Below are positions 18,806 through 28,215 of a stretch of 64,000 bases of DNA, one piece after another (position 1 is the first letter of the stretch; the number at the start of each line of letters is the position of its first letter). This DNA is from Sutcliffiella deserti (GTDB taxonomy: Bacteria; Bacillota; Bacilli; Bacillales; Bacillaceae_I): positions 1 to 64,000 of the forward strand of contig NZ_JAIQDB010000009.1 of the NCBI RefSeq assembly GCF_020037475.1. Direction: 5' to 3'. The notes beneath the pieces are model-generated. The model did not search any database and was not told where the DNA came from. It saw only the letters and a program-made list of their open reading frames with translations. The position numbers were made by a program, and so were the translations under genes.

Positions 18806-18829
18806 ACATTATACATAATGTTAAACCGT
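18806..18829. promoter_or_regulatory. Candidate operator upstream of the beta-ureidopropionase gene
   Basis: ACATTAT-AC-ATAATGT is a perfect 7-bp dyad with a 2-bp centre, next to TAAACCGT. Read towards the gene it gives CGGTTTAACATTATGT, which matches the site in front of mmsA (9131-9154). A partial, oppositely oriented match, CGGTTTGTGCATTG, lies upstream of preT at about 17690-17704. Confidence 0.55.
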
Positions 18830-18889
18830 AGAGGGGGAAGACTGTCCATTCTGTAAAATTAGGATCATCCATCAGGTTTAATGCTTTTC

Positions 18890-20445
18890 ATGTCTTACTT
18901 TGCTCTTTTTGGTACATCATCCTTAAGGTTCCCGGCTTTTCATGTACTTACTTTGCTCTTGGATGGACATCATCCGCTACCATCTTCACTTTTCATGTAC
19001 TTTCCTCACGCTAGAATGGACATCATCCGCTGGCATCTTCACTTTTCACGTACTTTCTTCACGCTCGAATGGACATCTTCCGGCCCCAACTACTCTTTTC
19101 ATGTACTTACTCTGCTCTTGAATGGACATCATCCGTTGCCATCTCCTCTTTTCATGTACTTTCCTCACGCTTGAATGGACATCATCCGCTGGCATCTTCA
19201 CTTTTCACGTACTTTCTTCACGCTCGAATGGACATCTTCCGGCCCCAACTACTCTTTTCATGTACTTACTCTGCTCTTGAATGGACATCATCCGTTGCCA
19301 TCTCCTCTTTTCATGTACTTTCTTCACGCTTGAATGGACATCATCCGCTACCAATTTCACTTTTCATGTACTTTCTTCACGCTTGAATGGACATCATCCG
19401 CTACCAACTTCACTTTTCATGTACTTTCTTCACGCTCGAATGGACATCATCCGCTGGCATCTTCACTTTTCATATACTTTCTTTACGCTCGAATGGACAT
19501 CATTCGCTGCCATCTTCACTTTTCATGTACTTTCTTCACGCTTGAATGGACATCATCCGCTAGCATCTTCACTTTTCATGTACTTTCTTCACGCTTGAAT
19601 GGACATCATCCGCTACCATCTTCACTTTTCATGTACTTTCTTCACGCTTGAATGGACATCATCCGCTACCATCTTCACTTTTCATGTACTTTCTTCACGC
19701 TTGAATGGACATCATCCGCTACCATCTTCACTTTTCATGTACTTTCTTCACGCTTGAATGGACATCATCCGCTACCATCTTCACTTTTCATGTACTTTCT
19801 TCACGCTTGAATGGACATCATCCGCTACCATCTTCACTTTTCATGTACTTTCTTCACGCTTGAATGGACATCATCCGCTACCATCTTCACTTTTCATGTA
19901 CTTTCTTCACGCTTGAATGGACATCATCCGCTACCATCTTCACTTTTCATGTACTTTCTTCACGCTTGAATGGACATCATCCGCTACCATCTTCACTTTT
20001 CATGTACTTTCTTCACGCTTGAATGGACATCATCCGCTACCATCTTCACTTTTCATGTACTTTCTTCACGCTTGAATGGACATCATCCGCTACCATCTTC
20101 ACTTTTCATGTACTTTCTTCACGCTTGAATGGACATCATCCGCTACCATCTTCACTTTTCATGTACTTTCTTCACGCTTGAATGGACATCATCCGCTACC
20201 ATCTTCACTTTTCATGTACTTTCTTCACGCTTGAATGGACATCATCCGCTACCATCTTCACTTTTCATGTACTTTCTTCACGCTTGAATGGACATCATCC
20301 GCTACCATCTTCACTTTTCATGTACTTTCTTCACGCTTGAATGGACATCATCCGCTACCATCTTCACTTTTCATGTACTTTCTTCACGCTCGAATGGACA
20401 TCATCCGCTACCATCTTCACTTTTCATGTACTTTCTTTGCTCTTC
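18890..20445. repeat. 53-bp tandem repeat array 2 (28 full units)
   Basis: Exactly 28 units of 53 bp run from 18942 to 20425, flanked by a degenerate 52-bp unit (18890-18941) and a truncated one (20426-20445). Units 13 to 27 (19578-20372) read as fifteen identical copies beginning ATGTACTTTCTTCACGCTTG. Units near the left end differ and show a 159-bp (three-unit) higher-order repeat at about 19048-19365. Most units carry TGA in one frame, so every plus frame stops each 159 bp; the array is not one gene. It lies between the terminator of yrzQ and the promoter region of the beta-ureidopropionase gene. Confidence 0.96.
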
Positions 20446-20486
20446 AAAAAAAATCCGCTCCTGCCACAAGGCAGAAACGGATTTTA
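20446..20486 (-). terminator. Terminator of yrzQ
   Basis: On the minus strand, AAAATCCG and CGGATTTT with inner TGCC/GGCA pairs form a stem followed by TTTTTTTT. It abuts the right edge of the 53-bp array. Confidence 0.88.
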
Positions 20487-20492
20487 AATATA

Positions 20493-20648
20493 TCAAGAAA
20501 ACATACGCTGAGCTTTTTTTCTCATTTTTTTCATATTTCGTTTGGAAGTCATGCCACCAAAAAAGTTTTGCACCTCATTGTTTTTACTCATGCGGCTAGC
20601 TGCCGCTCCTAGGCCAATCATTAACAAGGACGTCATTGCTCTGTTCAT
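20493..20648 (-). CDS. yrzQ: YrzQ / DUF3918 family small protein
   Basis: A 51-residue protein encoded from ATG 20648 with AGGGAG about nine bases upstream. The N-terminal MNRAMTSLLMIGLGAAASR is a short hydrophobic segment with two Arg residues, and the C-terminal half is strongly basic (KRNMKKMRKKAQRMF). This matches the DUF3918 pattern recalled for B. subtilis YrzQ, function unknown. It is probably membrane associated. It precedes its own terminator and follows yrzR by 22 bp. Confidence 0.8.
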   Translation of the reverse strand: MNRAMTSLLMIGLGAAASRMSKNNEVQNFFGGMTSKRNMKKMRKKAQRMFS

Positions 20649-20670
20649 GCGACTCACTCCCTATTGTAGG

Positions 20671-20874
20671 TTATATGCTAATTTGTCGATCGTCTTCATG
20701 AAACAAATCATCCAGTGAACTTAATGTGCCATCCTCTTCTACTTGGTGAGTATGGACTACTCCTTGGGAGACAGAAAGCTCGATAAAACAACCCCAGCAA
20801 TAATATTGATTAACACCTATTTTTCCGATATCCTTGCTTTTGCAGTTAGGACAAGAAAGAACCATCTCAGACAC
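20671..20874 (-). CDS. yrzR: YrzR-like zinc-ribbon protein
   Basis: A 67-residue protein with a four-cysteine zinc ribbon: C8 and C11 (CPNC) and C26 and C29 (CWGC). The core SKDIGKIGVNQYYCWGCFIEL is followed by an acidic tail. Function is unknown. It begins 6 bp after the yrrD stop and has GAGGTGT in front of the start, so yrrD-yrzR-yrzQ are likely co-transcribed. The gene symbol follows conserved order and is less certain than the presence of the gene. Confidence 0.75.
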   Translation of the reverse strand: MSEMVLSCPNCKSKDIGKIGVNQYYCWGCFIELSVSQGVVHTHQVEEDGTLSSLDDLFHEDDRQISI

Positions 20875-20880
20875 CTCTCG

Positions 20881-21354
20881 TTAGGTTAGTACAGAAACGA
20901 CGACGGTATCTTTGCCAATAATTAAATCAGAAGGATTCTTGATTATCTTTTTTCCTTCTGCAATATCTGCGAAAAAGCCGTCCGTTACTTCATATCCTAC
21001 GATTGTGCCCGTTTTTTCTTCAAAGTATACATCTTCAAGCAAACCCAGCTTATCTCCTTCACTAGTTATAAAGGATTTCCCTTTTATGCCATGGTAATGA
21101 TGAAAATAGATCTTACCATGTTCTTTAATGACCGGAGACAACTTAGGGTCTTTTGCCATGACTCCATCTTCTCCAATGGAATGGATGGTCTCGTAACGGA
21201 GAAATTTTGTGCGATGGAACATTCCTTTACCGTCGATAAGCAGCCCTTTTACAATTCCAGGTTCCTCAATGCAGAAGTCTGTGATTCGTCCTATTTTTTT
21301 ACCGGAAGCTGTATCGTATAGGAGCATCCCAACTACTCTAGAGAATGTTCTCAA
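20881..21354 (-). CDS. yrrD: PRC-barrel domain protein YrrD
   Basis: A 157-residue protein with two PRC-barrel-like beta-rich halves. The first contains GMLLYDTASGKKIGRITDFCIEE and the second contains GDKLGLLEDVYFEEKTGTIVGYEVTDG, shown here in parts. PRC barrels often act in RNA processing or as adaptor modules, but YrrD has no assigned activity. TTG 21354 is the likely start with AGAGGTG upstream. It lies downstream of recD2, as in B. subtilis. Confidence 0.88.
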   Translation of the reverse strand: MRTFSRVVGMLLYDTASGKKIGRITDFCIEEPGIVKGLLIDGKGMFHRTKFLRYETIHSIGEDGVMAKDPKLSPVIKEHGKIYFHHYHGIKGKSFITSEGDKLGLLEDVYFEEKTGTIVGYEVTDGFFADIAEGKKIIKNPSDLIIGKDTVVVSVLT

Positions 21355-21461
21355 AGGAAAACCACCTCTTTTCGAACATTACTATTTTCCGTCATTTCCC
21401 CTCAGGTAATACTGCGTAAGGTTTTCCAATTAAGGTGGAGCCTAGCGATAAGCAGAAGAAC

Positions 21462-23870
21462 TTAATCCTCTTCCTCCATAAAATCATAAGGACTAATATT
21501 CTCCATCCCAATGTTGGCATCTTTCCAAAATGGAATATCAAAAGGAACAACAATATCCTCTGTCTCTTCTTCTACCAGTTCAACCGGTACTTTTTGTTGC
21601 AAACGTTCTTTTAACGATGTTTGCCTTGCCTGCTCATCTGCTCTTTGCACACCAAGCTTAAGTGCATCCTCATCGCCACATAAAATTAAAAATCGCTTAG
21701 ATCTAGTAACTGCTGTATATAATAAGTTACGGCGAAGCATCCTGTAATAGCTTTTTACGACCGGCAAGACTACAATTGGGAACTCACTGCCCTGTGATTT
21801 ATGAATGCTGCAGCAATATGCATGTGTAATTTGTCCGAGATCCTGTTTTATATAGGTGACTTCATTTCCATCAAACGAAACAATAACCATATCCTGCTTT
21901 TCTGTATTTTCCTTTGCATAAAAGATCGAGACTATTTCACCGATATCGCCATTATAAACCTGGCTTTCCGGTTGATTAACGAGCTGGAGTATCTTGTCAC
22001 CTGTACGGTACACAACATTCCCGAAACTTATTTCACGTCTCTGCTCACTTTTAGGATTAAATAGTTCTTGCAGCATTTCATTCAATTTGTCTATGCCTGC
22101 ATTCCCGCGGTACATTGGTGCTAGCACCTGGATGTCACGTGCGGTGTATCCTTTATCTTTGGCGTTAGCACAAACTTTTTTCACAACATCCAATATTTGC
22201 GCCTGACCACACTTTATAAAGGAGCGATCCTTCTTTGCGGTTGAGATGTCAGAAGGAATCGTGCCCGCCTTCATTTCATGGGCAAGCTCTATGATAGATG
22301 AGCCACCTTTTTGTCGGTAAATATCTGTCAGTTGGACGGTCGGTATTGCCTTCGATGCCAATAAATCCTTTAAAACCTGGCCAGGTCCAACAGAAGGAAG
22401 TTGATCTTCATCTCCAACAAGCACCACTTGAATATCTTCTGGCAAAGACTTAAACAATTGATTTGCTAACCAAATATCTACCATCGATACTTCATCCACA
22501 ATCAGCAGCTTCCCTGAGATTGGATTTTCCTCATTATGCGAAAAGCCTTCTGAGCCATTCCAGCCGAGCAGTCTGTGAATAGTAAGGGAAGGTAAACCAG
22601 TAGCCTCACTCATCCTTTTGGCTGCACGCCCTGTTGGTGCTACAAGCATGATGGGAAATGGATCATCCTTATCATAATCTTTTGGATCTAATGAACAGCC
22701 ATGAAGGTCAGAGTATAACTCAACAATACCCTTTATTACTGTAGTTTTACCCGTACCTGGTCCGCCCGTTAATAGAAGCATGGATGTTAACAACGCCTGT
22801 TGTATTGCCTCTTTTTGAGAAGGAGCATATTGAACTTTAAGACGGTCTTCCAATTTACCTAAAGCAAGTAAAAATTCCGATTCCGGAAACTGTTCGGTAT
22901 ACTGAGTTTGAGCAATAACACGTTTAATATTCGTAACAAGCCCTTGCTCGGAAAAATAAAGACTAGGTAAATAAACCCTTTCTTCTTCCGCTTTTAATTT
23001 ACCTTCCTCCGTCAGTTGTAGAATTTCCCGAGAAATGTCGGATTCTGATACTAAACCGTATTGCTTTTCATTTAGCAAACGAACGACTGCTTCTGAAAGT
23101 TGAACATCTGTTACATAACAATGGCCTTCTTGCAGGGAATGCTGCTCTATTGTGTACAAACAGCCTGCTCGTATTCGATCTGGATGGTTTCCTGATATTC
23201 CGAAATGGCTGCCTAATTCATCTGCCCGTCCAAATCCTATCCCCTCCACATCTTCCACTAGCTGATAAGGATTCTTTTGCAGCATGGCAATGGTTTCATC
23301 CTTATAGGTCTGATATATCTTCATGGAAAGCTGTGGACCAAATCCAAACTGAGATAGTGCAATCATCACCTGCTCTAACCCTTGATGTTCCATTAAGGTG
23401 CTATATAACTGCTTCGCTTTGTCTGCAGCAAGCTTAGGAACTTCATCTAATATTGAAGGGTTCTCCAGAATTCTGGATATCGCATTTTCTCCAAGTGCAT
23501 CTGCAATTTTTTCGGCGGTCTTTTTGCCAATCCCAGAAAATAAGTCACTTGATAAATACTGGACAATGCCGTGGCGCGTTTGGGGGATATCTTTCCGGAA
23601 GTGTTCCACGTGGAATTGCTGTCCAAAACGGGGATGGTCCTTCATTTGTCCAAAGAATATGTACGTTTCATCTTCATGAATACGAGGGAAATACCCAGTC
23701 ACGACCGCTTCCTTTTCCTCCTGTGGAACATTCGTTTCGACCACTCTTATACGAACAACCGAATACATATTGGACTCATTATGGAAGATCGTAACGAGGT
23801 GGGTTCCTTTTATGAATTTTTCCTTTTCCTCGAATAGATCGAGAGAGGATTGCTGTTTTTGGTCTTTCAT
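21462..23870 (-). CDS. recD2: ATP-dependent RecD2-like DNA helicase
   Basis: An 802-residue superfamily 1B 5'-3' helicase of the RecD2 (YrrC) group, which acts without RecBC. It has the long N-terminal extension with helix-hairpin-helix-like repeats (IGKKTAEKIADALG, VEGIGFGRADELG). Walker A is LTGGPGTGKTT near residue 370 and Walker B is VDEVSM. Further helicase motifs include GDEDQLPSVGPG and the C-terminal THAYCCSIHKSQGSEF, LLYTAVTRSK. ATG 23870 is chosen because GGAGGG lies seven bases upstream. In B. subtilis RecD2 is involved in replication-fork progress and DNA repair. It follows yrrB by 18 bp. Confidence 0.95.
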   Translation of the reverse strand: MKDQKQQSSLDLFEEKEKFIKGTHLVTIFHNESNMYSVVRIRVVETNVPQEEKEAVVTGYFPRIHEDETYIFFGQMKDHPRFGQQFHVEHFRKDIPQTRHGIVQYLSSDLFSGIGKKTAEKIADALGENAISRILENPSILDEVPKLAADKAKQLYSTLMEHQGLEQVMIALSQFGFGPQLSMKIYQTYKDETIAMLQKNPYQLVEDVEGIGFGRADELGSHFGISGNHPDRIRAGCLYTIEQHSLQEGHCYVTDVQLSEAVVRLLNEKQYGLVSESDISREILQLTEEGKLKAEEERVYLPSLYFSEQGLVTNIKRVIAQTQYTEQFPESEFLLALGKLEDRLKVQYAPSQKEAIQQALLTSMLLLTGGPGTGKTTVIKGIVELYSDLHGCSLDPKDYDKDDPFPIMLVAPTGRAAKRMSEATGLPSLTIHRLLGWNGSEGFSHNEENPISGKLLIVDEVSMVDIWLANQLFKSLPEDIQVVLVGDEDQLPSVGPGQVLKDLLASKAIPTVQLTDIYRQKGGSSIIELAHEMKAGTIPSDISTAKKDRSFIKCGQAQILDVVKKVCANAKDKGYTARDIQVLAPMYRGNAGIDKLNEMLQELFNPKSEQRREISFGNVVYRTGDKILQLVNQPESQVYNGDIGEIVSIFYAKENTEKQDMVIVSFDGNEVTYIKQDLGQITHAYCCSIHKSQGSEFPIVVLPVVKSYYRMLRRNLLYTAVTRSKRFLILCGDEDALKLGVQRADEQARQTSLKERLQQKVPVELVEEETEDIVVPFDIPFWKDANIGMENISPYDFMEEED

Positions 23871-23888
23871 GGGAGTTCCCTCCAACCC

Positions 23889-24542
23889 TTAGTTTTCAGT
23901 GATTATCTTTTTTGCATGTGCTGCCAGCATGTGATCTGTTTGTATTTCCAGTGCCTTATCAAGCATTTCCAGTGCCATTTCCCTTTTGTCCTGATAGGCG
24001 TACGCAACACCTAAATTGTAACAAGCATCGGCATGGTTATCATCTTCTGTCACAACTGTCTCAAACTCCGCTGTAGCTTCCTTAATTAAGCCAAGTCCTG
24101 CTAAACATAATCCAAACTGGAATCTTGCCTCTGTGTCGTCGGGATTCAACTCTACAGAACGCTGGAAGTAAGGAAGTGCAAGCTTTGGCTGCTCAAATTG
24201 TAGGAGTGTCATTCCAAGCATAAAGTAAATATCGCCATCCTCGACTCCTTTTTTCATCGCCAATTCAAAATGACCCTTTGCTTTATCCCACTTTTCCTGC
24301 TGAAAAAAGAGCGTTCCTAATCCGTAATGCGCTGTTCCCATATTTTCATCTTTCTCCAAGGCACGCTCAAAAAATTTCTTTGCTTTCTCTTGCTCTCCAA
24401 CTGCACTTAGCACGTTACCAAAATTAACATAGGCCACGGCATTTTCCGGGTTCTGCTCAATTTCCTGTGAAAAGGCTGCAAGCGCCTCTTCGTACTTACC
24501 CTGTTGTAAATATTCAATACCTATTGCATTATTGTCTTTCAT
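23889..24542 (-). CDS. yrrB: TPR protein YrrB
   Basis: A 217-residue protein made of about six tetratricopeptide repeats, with recurring signatures such as AVAYVNFGNVLSAVGEQEKA, GTAHYGLGTLFFQQEKWDKA and ADACYNLGVAYAYQDKREMA. It has no catalytic domain or membrane anchor and is expected to be a protein-interaction scaffold. A partner is not evident, but the position between mnmA and recD2 is conserved in Bacillus. ATG 24542 has AGAGGTG about nine bases upstream. Confidence 0.92.
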   Translation of the reverse strand: MKDNNAIGIEYLQQGKYEEALAAFSQEIEQNPENAVAYVNFGNVLSAVGEQEKAKKFFERALEKDENMGTAHYGLGTLFFQQEKWDKAKGHFELAMKKGVEDGDIYFMLGMTLLQFEQPKLALPYFQRSVELNPDDTEARFQFGLCLAGLGLIKEATAEFETVVTEDDNHADACYNLGVAYAYQDKREMALEMLDKALEIQTDHMLAAHAKKIITEN

Positions 24543-24599
24543 CTATGTACACCTCTTTAGTTGTTATTCTCCTATTTTTCCTACCAAGTATAACACAAG

Positions 24600-24634
24600 A
24601 AAAACCTCAACTCCCACTATGAGTTGAGGTTTTG
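24600..24634 (-). terminator. Terminator after mnmA
   Basis: AAAACCTCAACTC and GAGTTGAGGTTTT form a strong stem with a short loop, ending in TTTT on the minus strand, directly after the mnmA stop. Confidence 0.9.
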
Positions 24635-24635
24635 A

Positions 24636-25766
<1,131 letters not shown>

Positions 25767-26915
25767 TTATTTGTTTTTTGTTAATCGCTTTACTACTTTT
25801 GCAGTTTCTTTTGCAGCAAATGTAATATCTTCTTCTTTGTTTCCTAATCCAAAGCTAAAGCGGATGGAAGAAGCAATCCTCTTCGAATCTTTGCCGAACA
25901 TTGCCACTAGAACATGAGAAGGATCAATAGAACCTGCAGTACAAGCTGAACCACTCGAAACTGCTATACCTGCTAGATCTAAGTTGACAAGGAGCGACTC
26001 CACATTTGTTCCGGGAAAATAAACATTCATTACATGTGGCAAGGTATCATCCAAGGAACCGTTGATTTCAAAGTTCACCTTTTCTTCCAGCCATATACTC
26101 ATGATTAATTGTTTGAACATATTATATTGTTTAGTCTTAAAGGGCATTTCCTCCACACTTCGTTCAATTGCCGTCTTCAAGCCAACTATACCAGCAACAT
26201 TTTCTGTGCCTGCTCGTCGCTTTCTTTCTTGTTCTCCTCCAAAAGATAAAGGAGAGAAGTTGGTGCCAAAACGAGCATAAAGGAAGCCTATACCTTTAGG
26301 TCCATTAATTTTATGAGCGGATACAGAAAGAAAATCAACACCAAGCTCCACTACATCTATGGAGCAAAGACCAAAAGCTTGAACGGCGTCTGTATGAAAA
26401 TAAGCTTGATGATTTTTAAGCAGACTGCCCAATTCCCTCACTGGTTGAATAGATCCTACTTCATTATTTCCGTACATGATTGTCACTAGGATTGTCTGAT
26501 CTGTCATAGCATTCTTCACATCTTGAACATCAACCACTCCTCTATCATTTACAGGAAGATAGGTGATCTGGTAGCCTTCTTTTTCAAGCTGTTCACATGC
26601 GTGAAGAACGGCATGATGTTCAATACTTGTTGTAATAATATGATTCCCGCGATGCCTATTGGCTCTGGCTACACCAATTATTGCAAGATTATCGGCTTCT
26701 GTTCCGCCGCTTGTAAAGATGATTTCATTTTCTTTTGCACCAATACTCTTTGCTGCAACATTCCTTGCCTCATCTATAAGATGCCTTGTTTTTCGACCGT
26801 AGTGATGGATGCTCGAAGGATTACCAAAGTCCTCTTGCATAACAGACAACATACTATCAATAACAGCTGGATGAATAGGTGCAGTAGCTGCATGATCTAG
26901 ATAGACAGGTTTCAT
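25767..26915 (-). CDS. yrvO: Cysteine desulfurase YrvO
   Basis: A 382-residue IscS/NifS-type PLP enzyme that takes sulfur from cysteine, chiefly for MnmA-dependent tRNA thiolation. The PLP lysine is K202 in SAHKINGPKG, and the persulfide cysteine is C325 in SSGSACTAGS. FTSGGTEADNLAI holds the cofactor-binding loop. It lies in the order cymR-yrvO-mnmA, the same as in B. subtilis, with a 21-bp gap from cymR. Confidence 0.95.
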   Translation of the reverse strand: MKPVYLDHAATAPIHPAVIDSMLSVMQEDFGNPSSIHHYGRKTRHLIDEARNVAAKSIGAKENEIIFTSGGTEADNLAIIGVARANRHRGNHIITTSIEHHAVLHACEQLEKEGYQITYLPVNDRGVVDVQDVKNAMTDQTILVTIMYGNNEVGSIQPVRELGSLLKNHQAYFHTDAVQAFGLCSIDVVELGVDFLSVSAHKINGPKGIGFLYARFGTNFSPLSFGGEQERKRRAGTENVAGIVGLKTAIERSVEEMPFKTKQYNMFKQLIMSIWLEEKVNFEINGSLDDTLPHVMNVYFPGTNVESLLVNLDLAGIAVSSGSACTAGSIDPSHVLVAMFGKDSKRIASSIRFSFGLGNKEEDITFAAKETAKVVKRLTKNK

Positions 26916-26936
26916 GGATAATCCCTCCTTTCTTTA

Positions 26937-27353
26937 TTAAATATAAAACATATATGCTTCCTGGTCTTCACCGGAATAATTGGCCAGGTCCTCTAATGTT
27001 GTATTATCCAATACATCTTTCACTGCATCACGAATACGAATCCATAGCTGCCGCTTTGCTGGCTCTTCATCTTCCAGTACTTCAACAGGACTGATTGGTC
27101 CCTCTAGTACACGAATGATGTCTCCGGCTGTTATTTTCCCCGGCTCATCTGCTAAAATATAACCACCATAGGCTCCACGTATACTTTTAACTAACCCGGC
27201 ATTGCGAAGTGGTGCAATCAATTGCTCCAAGTAATGTTCGGATAAATCATGCGTTTGTGCAATTGTTTTTAAAGAAAGCGGGCCTTCCCCTACGTTTTTA
27301 GCAAGCTCAATCATAATTGTTAAACCGTATCTTCCTTTTGTTGAAATTTTCAT
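26937..27353 (-). CDS. cymR: Rrf2 family regulator CymR
   Basis: A 138-residue Rrf2-type regulator that represses cysteine uptake and synthesis genes, in B. subtilis as a complex with CysK. The N-terminal winged helix MKISTKGRYGLTIMIELA and the YLEQLIAPLRNAGLV recognition region are present. The cysteines that hold an Fe-S cluster in IscR-type members are absent, which agrees with CymR. It heads the cymR-yrvO-mnmA group. GGGTG lies upstream of ATG 27353. Confidence 0.94.
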   Translation of the reverse strand: MKISTKGRYGLTIMIELAKNVGEGPLSLKTIAQTHDLSEHYLEQLIAPLRNAGLVKSIRGAYGGYILADEPGKITAGDIIRVLEGPISPVEVLEDEEPAKRQLWIRIRDAVKDVLDNTTLEDLANYSGEDQEAYMFYI

Positions 27354-27388
27354 TCTCTCACACCCCTATTCTTTCTATATCCAGTACT

Positions 27389-28060
27389 TTATATTTGAAT
27401 GGTTACTTTATTATTTTTGTGCTGTATTTTATTAAGAATAGTATCGGTTGTCCTCTGACATGCTGGAAGTGTCCAACCTACAATCGCTCCAATGGATAAG
27501 CTGAATAGAATGGTCCCGATAAAAACCGGGCCTCCTAAAAGCCACCCTAAACATAATACTATTAATTCCATCGCTAATCTAATATGTTGCACTTTCCACC
27601 CGGCAACTTCTGTTAAGGCAATCATCAAGCTATCCCGTGGACCAGCACCGCATCGGGATGAAATATAAATGCCAATTCCTATTCCGATTACTAATACACC
27701 TGCTATAAGCATCAATAATTTCCCTACAAAAGACAAAGGTGTATGTAGAAATGGTAGTAGAAGATAAAGATCGATGAAGGCCCCCACCATAAGCATATTG
27801 AGAAAAGCACCAATGGATGGAAGCTTTTTTAAAATGATGGAGGAAATAGCCAAAATAAAAAAGCCTACTATAATAGACCATGTACCAATAGTTAAACCTA
27901 GTTGAATAAAGAGACCAATATGAAAAACATCCCACGGGGCACTCCCTAAATCTGCTCGGATCATCAGTACAATTCCAAAAGACATAATCAACAAACCAAT
28001 AAAAAAGATGAACCACTTTGCCAAAAATACGCTTTTCTCCCTACTACGCTCATCTAACAT
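27389..28060 (-). CDS. YczE/YyaS/YitT-like membrane protein
   Basis: A 223-residue integral membrane protein with about five hydrophobic segments. MIRADLGSAPWDVFHIGL and SRCGAGPRDSLMIAL are hallmarks of the YczE group: a Gly-rich loop with Pro-Trp-Asp and a Gly-Pro-Arg-Asp. The molecular role is unknown; B. subtilis YczE is linked to a secondary-metabolite locus. It lies between cymR and rarA on the minus strand, 35 bp before cymR, and may be an addition to the ancestral order. Confidence 0.82.
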   Translation of the reverse strand: MLDERSREKSVFLAKWFIFFIGLLIMSFGIVLMIRADLGSAPWDVFHIGLFIQLGLTIGTWSIIVGFFILAISSIILKKLPSIGAFLNMLMVGAFIDLYLLLPFLHTPLSFVGKLLMLIAGVLVIGIGIGIYISSRCGAGPRDSLMIALTEVAGWKVQHIRLAMELIVLCLGWLLGGPVFIGTILFSLSIGAIVGWTLPACQRTTDTILNKIQHKNNKVTIQI

Positions 28061-28215
28061 GTCTCTTACTTCCTTCTATCTCTCGACTATTATCTATAAA
28101 ATCATTCCCATTATAGCATAGAACTAGATTCTTTACATTTCTAACCATGACTTTAAATGTGGTACAGTGGGTAATAAAGAAAAATGTACAGCAAGTAGGA
28201 TGGTGATATTTTTTT

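Noticed and set aside
18890..20445. CRISPR array
   Set aside because: The period is constant at 53 bp and the whole unit is repeated; there are no unique spacers, no leader and no cas genes in the window.
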